Notes: generated from the letters alone by a model not told the origin. Positions 1 to 7,336 are shown, numbered from the stretch's first letter. The stretch is 9,085 nt of DNA from Myxococcales bacterium (GCA_026989995.1 JALSIO010000769.1:1-9085), one strand, 5' to 3'. Made by a program: numbers and translations.

Positions 1-258
1 CGCGCGGCCTTCGCCCTGCGCCGGAACCAGCGGCTGAGCCGCGCGCAGATGCTCATGGCCGCCGGCGCACCGGTGCTGGCCAGGAAGGCGATGATCGAGG
101 GAGACCCGGTGCGGGGCTACCTTCCGGGCGGCTCGGTGGCGGGCATCCTGGAGGACCGCCCGAGCTGCGCGGAACTTCTCGCCCGCATCGAGCGGGAGGC
201 CCTCGCGACCCTGGCAGGGCTCTGCGCCGGAGGCGGCGGAGCCGGGGAGGCAGCGTGA
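1..258 (+). CDS. ipdC: IpdC-like nitronate monooxygenase-family oxidoreductase, C-terminal fragment
   Basis: Only the last 85 residues are present; the frame is open to the left edge and ends at TGA 256-258. Seen: an N-x-R-L-S stretch, then a segment with EGD, RGYLPGGSVAGI, D-x-PS and a final helix ending in EREALATL. This is the usual C-terminal tail of FMN-dependent nitronate monooxygenase / 2-nitropropane dioxygenase family TIM-barrel enzymes. The FMN-binding and catalytic parts lie outside the window. Known: in steroid degraders a member of this family, IpdC (ScdK in Comamonas), acts on the ring C/D CoA thioester before EchA20. Inference: the 4-bp overlap with an EchA20-type gene makes IpdC the likely identity, but the fragment alone proves only the family. 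It is cytoplasmic; no membrane segment is seen. An alternative is a generic nitronate monooxygenase. Confidence 0.72.
   Translation, partial: RAAFALRRNQRLSRAQMLMAAGAPVLARKAMIEGDPVRGYLPGGSVAGILEDRPSCAELLARIEREALATLAGLCAGGGGAGEAA
244..250 (+). promoter_or_regulatory. Shine-Dalgarno for the GTG start at 255
   Basis: A GGGGAGG run lies inside the end of the preceding gene, four bases before GTG 255. It supports this GTG, which overlaps the upstream stop as GTGA, as the real start of the crotonase. It also suggests translational coupling. Confidence 0.6.
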
Positions 259-1052
259 CCGCGAACGAGTTCCGGTGCCACCGGGTGCAGGTGGAAGACG
301 GGATCGCAGAGGTGGTGATCGACCGGCCGCCGGTCAACGCCCTCGACAGCGCCGGATGGGAGGAGCTCGCCCGCATCTTGCGGGAGCTCCCGGAGGATCC
401 GGCGGTCCGGGTGGTCCTGATCGCCGCCGAGGGCCGGGGCTTCTGCGCGGGCGTGGACATCAAGGAGCTCGCCGAGGACGGCTCGCGGATCACCCGGGTG
501 AACCGCGCCTGCTACGCCGCCTTCGCCGCGGTCCACGACTGCGCCGTGCCGGTGATCGCCGCCGCCCACGGCTTCTGCCTCGGCGGCGGGATCGGCATCG
601 TGGGCTCGGCCGACATGGTCCTCGCCTCGGAGGACGCGCGCTTCGGGCTTCCCGAGATCGACCGCGGGGCCCTCGGCGCGGCGTCGCACCTCCTGCGGAT
701 GTTCCCGATCCAGAAGGTCCGGCGGATGCTCTACACCGGCGAGCCGATCTCGGCCGCCGAGGCCTGGCGGCTCGGTGCCCTCGAGGCGGTGGTTCCCGCC
801 TCGGAGCTCCGCGGCGCCGCCCGGGATCTCGCGGCCCGGATCGCCTCGAAGAGCCCGGTGGCCGTCCGTCTGGCCAAGGAGTCCCTCGACGGCATCGAGC
901 CCTTCGACCTCAAGCGCAGCTACCGCTTCGAGCAGGGCTTCACCCTCGAGCTCTACACCTCCCCGGATTCGCGGGAGGCCCGGGAGGCCTTCTTGGAGAA
1001 GCGGGAGGCGCGCTTCTCCGGGGCCGGCAGCGGCCGGAAGCCGGAGGGCTAG
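255..1052 (+). CDS. echA20: EchA20-type crotonase, steroid ring-D hydrolase
   Basis: 265 aa, GTG start overlapping the previous stop by 4 bp. It is a single crotonase domain: the first oxyanion-hole loop is GFCAGVD (63-69) and the second is FCLGGGIG (107-114), followed by FGLPE (130-134) and a C-terminal trimerisation helix. The Glu of the PEI motif (Glu134, rat enoyl-CoA hydratase Glu144) is present. The second hydratase Glu (rat Glu164) aligns with Arg157, so simple water addition to an enoyl-CoA is unlikely. Segments such as EGRGFCAGVDIKE, the CAVPVIAA stretch, RGALGAASHL and SYRFEQGFTLEL match what I remember of Mycobacterium EchA20. Known: EchA20 (ScdN in Comamonas) hydrolyses ring D of HIEC-CoA to give COCHEA-CoA, the IpdAB substrate. 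Neighbouring ipdC-, fadE31- and fadA6-like genes support this. It is cytoplasmic, with no signal peptide. Confidence 0.9.
   Translation: MTANEFRCHRVQVEDGIAEVVIDRPPVNALDSAGWEELARILRELPEDPAVRVVLIAAEGRGFCAGVDIKELAEDGSRITRVNRACYAAFAAVHDCAVPVIAAAHGFCLGGGIGIVGSADMVLASEDARFGLPEIDRGALGAASHLLRMFPIQKVRRMLYTGEPISAAEAWRLGALEAVVPASELRGAARDLAARIASKSPVAVRLAKESLDGIEPFDLKRSYRFEQGFTLELYTSPDSREAREAFLEKREARFSGAGSGRKPEG
1043..1048 (+). promoter_or_regulatory. Shine-Dalgarno for the GTG start at 1055
   Basis: GGAGGG sits six bases before GTG 1055, just ahead of the upstream TAG stop. It selects a start that gives the usual acyl-CoA dehydrogenase N-terminus (xDLRYTDAQRAF), although the open frame extends much further upstream. 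Confidence 0.6.
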
Positions 1053-1054
1053 CC

Positions 1055-2215
1055 GTGGATCTCCGCTACACCGACGCCCAGCGCGCCTTCCGCGCCGAGG
1101 TGCGCGCCTGGCTCGAGGCCCACGTGCCCCGCGAACCGCTGCCCTCCTTCGACACCCGCGACGGCTTCGAAGCCCACCGCCAGTGGGAGCGCACCCTCTG
1201 CGACGGGGGCTATGCCATGGTGGTCTGGCCGGTGGAGTACGGCGGTCGCGGCTGCGACCTCGTGGAATGGCTCATCTTCGAGGAGGAGTACTACCGGGCG
1301 GGGGCGCCCCGCCGCGTCAATCAGAACGGGATCTTCCTCCTCGGCCCCACCATCATGGAGTTCGGCACCCCGGAGCAGAAGGCGCGCTTCCTGCCGCCCA
1401 TGGCCCGGAGCGACGAGGTGTGGGCGCAGGGCTGGTCCGAGCCCAACGCCGGAAGCGACATGGCGAACATCCAGGCCACGGCGATCCGGGACGGCGACCA
1501 CTACGTGATCAACGGGCAGAAGACCTGGGCCTCCCGGGGTGCCTTCGCCGACTGGCTCTTCGGCCTCTTCCGCAGCGATCCCGGGAGCACCCGCCACCGC
1601 GGGCTCACCTTCGTGCTGGTGCCCCTCGACGCTCCGGGCGTGACCGTGCGGCCCATCGCGCAGCTCGACGGCGAGACGGGCTTCGCCGAGGTCTTCTTCG
1701 ACGACGTCCGGGTTCCGGTGGAAAACCGCCTCGGCCCCGAGGGGGAGGGGTGGAAGGTCGCCATGGCCACGGCGGGCTTCGAGCGGGGCCTGATGCTGCG
1801 GAGTCCCGCCCGCTTCCAGGCGACCGCGCGGCGCCTGGTGGAGCTGGCCCGCGCCCGGGCGGACCGGGTGCCGGCGGCGCTGCGGGACGAGGTGGTGCGC
1901 TGCTGGCGCGATGCGGAGGCCTATACCCTCGAGACCTACCGCACGGTGTCCCGGCTGCTCGCCGGAGGCCGCATCGGCGCCGAGGCGAGCCTCAACAAGA
2001 TCTTCTGGTCGGAGCTCGACCTCCGGATGCACGAGACCGCCCTCGAGATCCTGGGCGACCTCGCCGAGCTCTCCCGGGAGGCGCCGGCGGCGGAGGGCGT
2101 GGGGGAGTGGCTCGACGGCTACCTCTTCGCGCTCTCCGGGCCGATCTACGCCGGGACCAACGAGATCCAGCGAAACGTGATCGCCGAACGCATCCTCGGG
2201 CTGCCACGGGGGTAG
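1055..2215 (+). CDS. fadE31: FadE31-type acyl-CoA dehydrogenase (alpha-type subunit)
   Basis: 386 aa from GTG 1055; the FadE31 family is of similar size. Seen: an N-terminal helical domain with EEEYYRAGAP, the flavin-contacting middle motif WAQGWSEPNAGSD (123-135), NGQKTWAS, a beta domain, then GFERG with Glu243 and the terminal YAGTNEIQ motif (Tyr365-Gln372) followed by ERILGLPR. The MCAD-type catalytic Glu position in that last motif is Ala366, so Glu243 is the better candidate base. The usual R-x-x-F-G-x-x-I-G motif that completes FAD binding is absent. The LRSPARFQ segment, the LAGGRIGAEAS stretch and the overall pattern match remembered Mycobacterium FadE31. Known: FadE31 forms alpha2-beta2 complexes with FadE32 or FadE33 and acts on late steroid-ring CoA intermediates. 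Inference: it pairs with the product at 2221-3282, which starts 5 bp downstream. Confidence 0.85.
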   Translation: MDLRYTDAQRAFRAEVRAWLEAHVPREPLPSFDTRDGFEAHRQWERTLCDGGYAMVVWPVEYGGRGCDLVEWLIFEEEYYRAGAPRRVNQNGIFLLGPTIMEFGTPEQKARFLPPMARSDEVWAQGWSEPNAGSDMANIQATAIRDGDHYVINGQKTWASRGAFADWLFGLFRSDPGSTRHRGLTFVLVPLDAPGVTVRPIAQLDGETGFAEVFFDDVRVPVENRLGPEGEGWKVAMATAGFERGLMLRSPARFQATARRLVELARARADRVPAALRDEVVRCWRDAEAYTLETYRTVSRLLAGGRIGAEASLNKIFWSELDLRMHETALEILGDLAELSREAPAAEGVGEWLDGYLFALSGPIYAGTNEIQRNVIAERILGLPRG

Positions 2216-2220
2216 GGGCC

Positions 2221-3282
2221 TTGGACTTCCGCTTCGAGGACGAGCACCGACTGCTCCAGGAGACCCTCGCGACCTTCCTCGAGAAGGAGCACCCCCCCGC
2301 GCGGGTGCGGGCCCTCTGGGAGACCGCGACGGGGCGCTCGCGCGAGCTCTGGGCCAGGCTGGCGGAGATCGGCGTTCCCGGGCTGCTCGTGCCCGAGGAG
2401 CACGGGGGGCTCGGCCTCGACGAGGTCGCCATGGTCCTCCTGCAGGAGGAGTGCGGCCGGGCGGCCCTGGCCGAGCCCGTGATCTCCACCGCGGCGGTGG
2501 CGGCGCCACTGCTGCGCGAGCTCGGCGGAAGTGCCGCGGCCCGCTGGCTCCCCGCCGTCGCGGCTGGAGAGGCCATCGTGGCGGTGGCCCTCCCCGGGCT
2601 CCCCTTCGTCTCCGACCTGCACGTGGCCGACCTCCTCCTCTTCGGCGAGCGCGGTCGGCTCCGGGCCATCGCGCCCGGGGCCGCGCGGGCCACCGCCCAG
2701 CCGGCGAACGACCCGTCGAGGCGGCTCTTCTCCGTGGAGGCGGACCCGGACGCGGGCGAGGAGCTCGCGCGGGGCGAGCAGGCGGATCGGCTGCTCGCCG
2801 ACGCCTTCGCCCGGGGTGCGCTCGCGGCGGCGGCCCAGCTCGTGGGCGTGTGCCGCCGGCTCCTCGATCTCGCGGTCTCCCACGCCTCGCAGCGCGAGCA
2901 GTTCGGCCGGCCCATCGGCGCCTTCCAGGCGGTGAAGCACATGCTCGCGGACGTGGCCGTGAAGCTCGAGTACGCGCGCCCGCAGGTCTACCGCGCGGCG
3001 TGGTCGGTGGCCCGGGCCGCGCCCCTCCGGGATCTCCACGTCTCCATGGCCAAGGACGCTGCCGGGCAGGCGGCGCTTTTCGCCGCGCGCCGGGCCCTGC
3101 AGGTGCACGGGGCCATCGGCTACACGTGGGAACACGACCTGCACATCTTCATGCGCCGGGCGTGGTCGCTCGAGCGCGCCTACGGCCGCAGCCGCCTCCA
3201 CCACGACCGGATGGTCCGGGCGGTGATGGAGGAAGGGGTCCCGATCGGGCCCGGAGCCACCTTCGGAGGGGAGTCGTCATGA
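2221..3282 (+). CDS. Short acyl-CoA dehydrogenase-like subunit (FadE32/FadE33 type, beta)
   Basis: 353 aa. TTG 2221 is chosen because it gives the canonical N-terminus xDFRFEDEHRLLQETL, six bases after the upstream stop; no ATG or GTG lies close by in frame, and the G-rich stretch before it is a poor ribosome site. Seen: an N-terminal helical domain with PEEHGGLGLDE, then a short, degenerate middle domain with no S-E-P-x-x-G-S-D motif. The C-terminal domain has REQFGRPIGAFQ (225-236) and QVHGAIGYTWEHD (294-306), the FAD-binding motifs missing from the preceding gene. The final Tyr-Glu-Gly-Thr motif is replaced by AYGRSR, so the usual catalytic Glu is absent. This is the pattern of the beta subunits of steroid alpha2-beta2 dehydrogenases. 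Position after a fadE31-like gene and a 4-bp overlap with fadA6 suggest fadE32, but I cannot separate it from fadE33. Confidence 0.78.
   Translation: MDFRFEDEHRLLQETLATFLEKEHPPARVRALWETATGRSRELWARLAEIGVPGLLVPEEHGGLGLDEVAMVLLQEECGRAALAEPVISTAAVAAPLLRELGGSAAARWLPAVAAGEAIVAVALPGLPFVSDLHVADLLLFGERGRLRAIAPGAARATAQPANDPSRRLFSVEADPDAGEELARGEQADRLLADAFARGALAAAAQLVGVCRRLLDLAVSHASQREQFGRPIGAFQAVKHMLADVAVKLEYARPQVYRAAWSVARAAPLRDLHVSMAKDAAGQAALFAARRALQVHGAIGYTWEHDLHIFMRRAWSLERAYGRSRLHHDRMVRAVMEEGVPIGPGATFGGESS
3265..3273 (+). promoter_or_regulatory. Shine-Dalgarno for the thiolase ATG at 3279
   Basis: GGAGGGGAG ends five bases before ATG 3279 and lies within the last codons of the preceding gene. It fixes the thiolase start at the ATGA overlap, although the frame is open far upstream. 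Confidence 0.65.
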
Positions 3283-4433
3283 GCGAGGCCTATATCGTCG
3301 ATGCGGTGCGGACCCCGGTGGGCCGTCGCGGGGGAGGGCTCTCGCAGGTCCACCCCGCGGACCTCGGCGCGCACGTGCTCCGGGCCCTGATCGAGCGCAA
3401 CGACCTCGACCCGCTCGCCGTGGAGGACGTGGTCTTCGGCTGCGTGGACACCATCGGCCCCCAGGCGGGCGACATCGCGCGCACCTGCTGGCTCGCGGCG
3501 GGGCTGCCGGACGAGATCCCCGGGGTGACGGTCGACCGCCAGTGCGGGTCCTCCCAGCAGGCCCTGCACTTCGCCGCCCAGGGGGTCATGAGCGGGACCC
3601 AGGACCTCGTGATCGCCGGGGGCGTGCAGAACATGAGCATGGTGCCGATCTCCTCGGCCATGCTCGCGGGACAGCCGCTCGGCTTCGAGGATCCGTTCAC
3701 GGGTTCGCGGGGCTGGGTGGAGCGCTACGGCACCCAGGAGGTCTCCCAGTTCCGCGCCGCCGAGATGATCGCGGAGAAGTGGGACCTCTCGCGCGAGCAG
3801 ATGGAGGAATACGCCCTCGAGAGCCATCGGCGGGCGGTCCGGGCCATCGACGAGGGGCGCTTCGAGCGGGAGATCGTCCCGCTTGCCGGGGTCTCCGTGG
3901 ACGAGGGGCCGCGGCGGGACACCTCCCTCGCGAAGATGGCCAAGCTGCCGCCGCTTCAGGAGGGCGGGCGGCTCACGGCCGCTGTGTCGAGCCAGATCTC
4001 GGACGCGGCCACGGCGCTGCTCGTGGCCTCGGAACGGGCCGTCAAGGAGCACGGGCTGAGACCCCGGGCCCGGGTGCACCACCTGAGCGTCCGCGGCGCC
4101 GACCCGATCTGGATGCTGACGGCGCCCATTCCGGCCACCGAGTACGCCATGAAGAAGACGGGCATGAGCCTCGAGCGCGACATCGACCTCGTCGAGATCA
4201 ACGAGGCCTTCGCCTCGGTGGTGATGGCGTGGCTGGCCGAGACCGGCGTGGACCCGGCCCGGGTGAACGTGAACGGCGGCGCCATCGCCCTCGGGCATCC
4301 CCTCGGTGCGACCGGGACCCGTCTCATGACCACGCTCCTGTGCGAGCTCGAGCGCTCCGGCGGCCGCTACGGGCTCCAGACCATGTGCGAGGGCGGCGGG
4401 CAGGCGAACGTCACCATCGTCGAGCGGCTCTAG
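3279..4433 (+). CDS. fadA6: FadA6-type thiolase (acetyl-CoA C-acyltransferase)
   Basis: 384 aa, ATG start overlapping the upstream TGA as ATGA. It is a full-length thiolase with AYIVDAVRTPVGRRGG at the N-terminus, nucleophile Cys89 in DRQCGSS, NEAF with Asn308, His340 in ALGHPLGATG, and the acid/base Cys370 in CEGGGQ, so all catalytic residues are present. The segments GVQNMS, PISSAM, RYGTQEVSQFR, AEKWDLSREQME and PIPATEYA are those I remember from Mycobacterium FadA6. Known: FadA6 cleaves the beta-keto dicarboxylic acyl-CoA (MeDODA-CoA) formed after IpdAB opens ring C, releasing acetyl-CoA. The CEGGG motif differs from the CIGGGMG of general degradative thiolases and is shared with this subfamily. 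It is a soluble cytoplasmic enzyme. The location between candidate dehydrogenase subunits and an SDR fits the role. A generic beta-ketothiolase is less likely. Confidence 0.92.
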   Translation: MSEAYIVDAVRTPVGRRGGGLSQVHPADLGAHVLRALIERNDLDPLAVEDVVFGCVDTIGPQAGDIARTCWLAAGLPDEIPGVTVDRQCGSSQQALHFAAQGVMSGTQDLVIAGGVQNMSMVPISSAMLAGQPLGFEDPFTGSRGWVERYGTQEVSQFRAAEMIAEKWDLSREQMEEYALESHRRAVRAIDEGRFEREIVPLAGVSVDEGPRRDTSLAKMAKLPPLQEGGRLTAAVSSQISDAATALLVASERAVKEHGLRPRARVHHLSVRGADPIWMLTAPIPATEYAMKKTGMSLERDIDLVEINEAFASVVMAWLAETGVDPARVNVNGGAIALGHPLGATGTRLMTTLLCELERSGGRYGLQTMCEGGGQANVTIVERL

Positions 4434-4442
4434 GGGGCGGTC

Positions 4443-5348
4443 ATGGCGGGAATCTGCGAGGGGCGGGTGGTGATCGTGACGGGTGCGGGCCGCGGGCTCG
4501 GCCGCGCGCACGCCCTCGAGCTCGCCCGGCAGGGCGCGGTGGTGGTGGTCAACGACCTCGGGGTCGCCCTCGACGGGAGCCCCGAGGGCCGGACACCGGC
4601 CGAGGAGGTGGTCCGGGAGATCGAAGGGCTCGGGGGGGAGGCGCTCGCCAACGCCGCCGACGTGGCCGACTTCGAGGCGACCCGAGAGCTCGTCCGTGAG
4701 ACCCTCGAGGCCTTCGGACGCCTCGACGCCGTGGTGAACAACGCCGGTTTCATCCGGGACCGGATGTTCGTGAGCTGCTCCGAGGAGGAGTGGGACGCGG
4801 TGGTGCGGGTGCACCTGAAGGGGCACTTCTGCCTCTCGCGCCACGCCGCCGAGTACTGGCGGGCCGAGGCCAAGGCGGGGCGGCCGGTGGATGCGCGCAT
4901 CATCAACACGAGCTCCGGAGCCGGGCTCCAGGGCAGCGTGGGCCAGAGCGCCTACTCCGCGGCCAAGGCGGGCATCGCGGCGCTCACCCTCGTGCAGGCC
5001 GCCGAGCTCGGGCGCTATGGGGTCACGGCCAACGCCATCGCGCCTTCGGCGCGCACCCGAATGACCGAGGAGGTCTTCGCCGACATGATGCGGCGCCCGG
5101 AGGAGGGCTTCGACGCCATGGACCCGGCCAACGTCTCGCCGCTCGTGGCGTGGCTCGCGAGCCCGGACTCGCGGGAGGTCACCGGCCGCGTCTTCGAGAT
5201 CGCGGGCGGCCGGCTCTCGGTGGCCGACGGCTGGCGCACCGGTCCGGAGCACGACAAGGGGGCCCGCTACGAGGCCGACGAGATCGGTTCCGTGGTGGCC
5301 GAGCTGATCCGCAAGGCGGTGCCGCCGCAGAAGGTGTACGGGACCTGA
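4443..5348 (+). CDS. SDR of the Rv3548c / HSD17B4-domain type
   Basis: 301 aa from ATG 4443, nine bases after the thiolase stop. It is a classical Rossmann SDR: TGAGRGLG (13-20), Asp38 at the end of beta-2 (predicting NAD(H) preference), NNAG (99-102), catalytic Ser158, and Tyr171-x3-Lys175 in YSAAK. The VVVNDLG signature, the acidic insert with DGSPEGRTPAEE, VHLKGHF, AEYWR and the long INTSSGAGLQGS segment are typical of the SDR domain of peroxisomal multifunctional enzyme 2 and its bacterial relatives. Beyond the core is a C-terminal extension of about 50 residues ending in KVYGT, also seen in Rv3548c. Known: Rv3548c belongs to the KstR2-controlled ring C/D gene set. Inference: it oxidises a 3-hydroxyacyl-CoA during beta-oxidation of the opened rings; the exact substrate cannot be read from sequence. 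Confidence 0.85.
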   Translation: MAGICEGRVVIVTGAGRGLGRAHALELARQGAVVVVNDLGVALDGSPEGRTPAEEVVREIEGLGGEALANAADVADFEATRELVRETLEAFGRLDAVVNNAGFIRDRMFVSCSEEEWDAVVRVHLKGHFCLSRHAAEYWRAEAKAGRPVDARIINTSSGAGLQGSVGQSAYSAAKAGIAALTLVQAAELGRYGVTANAIAPSARTRMTEEVFADMMRRPEEGFDAMDPANVSPLVAWLASPDSREVTGRVFEIAGGRLSVADGWRTGPEHDKGARYEADEIGSVVAELIRKAVPPQKVYGT

Positions 5349-5352
5349 AGCC

Positions 5353-6540
5353 TTGGATCTGAGCTTCACCGAGGAGCAGCAGGAGCTCCGGGAGGCGGCA
5401 CGCGCCTTCCTCCGCGACCACGGCGGGAGCGCGCAGGTCCGGGCCGCCATGGCCACTCCCGCCGGCCACGACCCCGAGGTCTGGAAGCGCATCGGCACCG
5501 AGCTCGGCTGGCCGGCGCTTCCGGTGGCCGAGGCGCACGGTGGCCTCGGCCTCGGCATGGTGGAGCTCGTCGCGCTCCAGGAGGTGATCGGCGAGTTCCT
5601 CCTGCCCTCGCCCTTCTTCGCCACGGCCTGCCTCGCCGTCCCGCTGATCCAGGAGGCGGCGACCCCCCGCCAGCAGGCGGCGCTGCTGCCCGGCATCGCC
5701 GAGGGTTCGACGCGGGCAACCCTCGCATTTCCAGGGCCTTGTGGGTACTTCGATGCGCGCGGGGTCGAAGTCCTGGCCCACCCGGCCCGCGGCGGGGTGG
5801 AGCTCGAAGGCGAGCTTCCCCTGGTGCTCGACGGCCACACGGCCGATCTGCTGCTCGTGCCCGCGCGGGAACCCGGGAGCCGGGGCGCCCAAGGGGTTGG
5901 GATCTACGTCGTGCGGGCCGGGACCCGGGGTCTCGAGCGGACGCCCCTGCCCACCATGGACCAGACGCGCCGCGGGGCCCGCGTCCGCCTCGACCGGGTC
6001 GCGGTCGGGGCCGGCGAGCGGCTCGGCGCGGGTGCCTCCGAGGGGCCGGCGGGGTTCCCGGCGCTCTCGCGGGCGCTCGACCGGGCGGCCATCGCGCTCG
6101 CCGCCGAACAGATCGGCGGCGCCCAGCGCGCCCTCGACCTCGCGGTGGCCCACGCCCGGGAGCGCGTGCAGTTCGGCCGGCCCATCGGATCCTTCCAGGC
6201 GATCAAGCACAAGTGTGCCGACCGGATGGTGGAGATCGAGTCGGCGCGGTCGGCCGTCTACCACGCGGCCTGCGTGGCCGCCGAGGGGGTCGATGGGACG
6301 GAGGGGCTTCGCCTCGCGGCGTCGCTCGCCAAGGCCCGGGCCTCCGAGGCCTTCTTCCGGGCCGCCGCCGACTGCCTGCAGATCCACGGCGGCGTGGGCT
6401 TCACCTGGGAGTACGACGTCCATCTTCTGCTCAAGCGCGCCCGGGCCACCGAGGGCTTTCTCGGGAGCCCCGCCTTCCACCGCGAGCGCGTCGCCCGCCA
6501 CCTCCTCGGACCCGCGCCGGCGGCGGAGGGGGTGCTGTGA
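5353..6540 (+). CDS. Acyl-CoA dehydrogenase-like subunit, beta type, second copy
   Basis: 395 aa. TTG 5353 is chosen because it opens with the canonical xDLSFTEEQQELREAARAF, four bases after the SDR stop; only a weak GGGA precedes it. Seen: an N-terminal helical domain with AEAHGGLGLG, a middle domain lacking the S-E-P-x-x-G-S-D motif, AAIALAAEQIGGAQRALD, RVQFGRPIGSFQAIKH (271-286) and QIHGGVGFTWEYD (343-355). The position of the C-terminal catalytic Tyr-Glu-Gly motif reads FLGSPAF, so no classical Glu base is present. It has the same architecture as the 353-aa subunit at 2221-3282 but is divergent, so it is a paralogue and not a recent duplicate. Known: FadE31 pairs with both FadE32 and FadE33. 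Inference: this is the second beta partner for the alpha subunit at 1055-2215. It could instead pair with a subunit encoded outside the window or work alone. Confidence 0.78.
   Translation: MDLSFTEEQQELREAARAFLRDHGGSAQVRAAMATPAGHDPEVWKRIGTELGWPALPVAEAHGGLGLGMVELVALQEVIGEFLLPSPFFATACLAVPLIQEAATPRQQAALLPGIAEGSTRATLAFPGPCGYFDARGVEVLAHPARGGVELEGELPLVLDGHTADLLLVPAREPGSRGAQGVGIYVVRAGTRGLERTPLPTMDQTRRGARVRLDRVAVGAGERLGAGASEGPAGFPALSRALDRAAIALAAEQIGGAQRALDLAVAHARERVQFGRPIGSFQAIKHKCADRMVEIESARSAVYHAACVAAEGVDGTEGLRLAASLAKARASEAFFRAAADCLQIHGGVGFTWEYDVHLLLKRARATEGFLGSPAFHRERVARHLLGPAPAAEGVL
6525..6532 (+). promoter_or_regulatory. Shine-Dalgarno for the GTG start at 6537
   Basis: GGAGGGGG lies four bases before GTG 6537, inside the end of the preceding gene. 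The same frame stays open for several hundred bases upstream, so this site together with the GTGA stop-start overlap decides the start. Confidence 0.6.
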
Positions 6541-7319
6541 GCACCGCGATCGAGCTCGCGGGCCGCGTCGCGATCGTGACCGGTGGAACCCGGGGCGTCG
6601 GACGCGGCATCGCCCGCCGGTTTCTCGAGGCGGGTACCGAGGTGGTGGTCTGCTCCCGTAGGGAGCCCGAGGAGCTGCCCGCGGCCGGGGGGCGAAGCGC
6701 CCTCTTCCTTCCGGCGGACGTGCGCGAGGTGGAGCAGATCGCCGAGGTGGTCCGCGTCACCCGGGAGCGATTCGGGCGCATCGACGTGCTCGTGAACAAC
6801 GCCGGAGGCGCCCCGCGAGCCGATGCCGCCACGGCCTCCCCGCGCTTCTCGGAGAAGATCATCGCCCTCAATCTCGTCGCACCCCTTCACTTCTCGCAGC
6901 AGGTCAACGCGGTGATGCAGGAGCAGGAGGAGGGCGGCTCGATCATCCAGATCGCGAGTGTGAGCGCCCTCCGGCCCTCGCCGGGCGCCGCGGCCTATGC
7001 CGCCGCCAAGGCGGGGCTGCTCTCGCTCACCCAGACCCTCGCGGTGGAATGGGCGCCCCGGGTGCGGGTCAACGCGGTCGCGGTCGGGATGGTGCGCACC
7101 GAGCTCGCCCATCTCCACTACGGGGACGAGGAGGGCGTGGCCGCGGTGGGGCGCACGGTGCCTCTCGGGCGCCTCGCCGAGCCCGAGGACGTCGGCGACG
7201 CATGCCTCTTTCTCGCCTCGGATCTCGCGCGCTACGTGAGCGGCGCCAGCCTGCTCGTCCACGGGGGCGGCGAGCGCCCGGCCTACCTCGACGCGGCCCG
7301 CGGGGTGCGCGACGGCTGA
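6537..7319 (+). CDS. SDR of the Rv3549c type
   Basis: 260 aa from GTG 6537, overlapping the upstream stop as GTGA. The frame is open well upstream, but the SDR fold begins here (ELAGRVAIVTGG). Seen: TGGTRGVG (15-22), no acid at the end of beta-2 but Arg41-Arg42 (predicting NADP(H)), NNAGG (from Asn87), catalytic Ser141, and Tyr154-x3-Lys158 in YAAAK. The segments KIIALNLVAP, SQQVNAVMQ, TLAVEWAP, GMVRTE and the closing VHGGGE are those I remember for Rv3549c, encoded beside echA20 in Mycobacterium. Known: this gene belongs to the KstR2-type set; its reaction is not well established. Inference: a reductase or dehydrogenase acting on a ring C/D-derived keto or hydroxyacyl-CoA. A FabG-like enzyme is possible but the neighbourhood argues against it. 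Confidence 0.82.
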   Translation: MSTAIELAGRVAIVTGGTRGVGRGIARRFLEAGTEVVVCSRREPEELPAAGGRSALFLPADVREVEQIAEVVRVTRERFGRIDVLVNNAGGAPRADAATASPRFSEKIIALNLVAPLHFSQQVNAVMQEQEEGGSIIQIASVSALRPSPGAAAYAAAKAGLLSLTQTLAVEWAPRVRVNAVAVGMVRTELAHLHYGDEEGVAAVGRTVPLGRLAEPEDVGDACLFLASDLARYVSGASLLVHGGGERPAYLDAARGVRDG

Positions 7320-7336
7320 TCCGGCCCGGCACCGGC

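Noticed and set aside
275..1054. Upstream in-frame extension of the FadE31-type gene, suggesting a fusion
   Set aside because: The extension overlaps the whole crotonase, is Arg/Pro/Gly-rich, and the dehydrogenase fold starts only at GTG 1055, which has a Shine-Dalgarno. It is an open shadow frame and not a fused domain.
1049..2509. 486-codon open frame on the - strand under the FadE31-type gene
   Set aside because: It has the same low-complexity Arg/Pro/Gly/Ala character, and the + strand frame carries intact dehydrogenase motifs. It is a compositional shadow.
2900..2935. Near-identical stretch shared with 6170-6205, considered as a DNA repeat
   Set aside because: Both encode the conserved FGRPIG-x-FQA FAD-binding motif of paralogous dehydrogenase subunits. 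Similarity drops outside the motif, so it is protein conservation and not a mobile or regulatory repeat.
4386..4403. CEGGGQ in place of the CxGGGMG of general thiolases, considered as a damaged active site
   Set aside because: Cys370 and the glycines are kept, and the FadA6 subfamily as I recall has the same CEGGG form, so it is a subfamily trait and not a defect.
3180..5840. 886-codon open frame on the - strand across the thiolase, SDR and dehydrogenase genes
   Set aside because: It is antisense to three clearly recognisable genes and is rich in Arg, Pro, Gly, Ala and His with no domain signature. In very GC-rich coding DNA the complementary frame seldom meets stop codons, so long antisense frames are expected.
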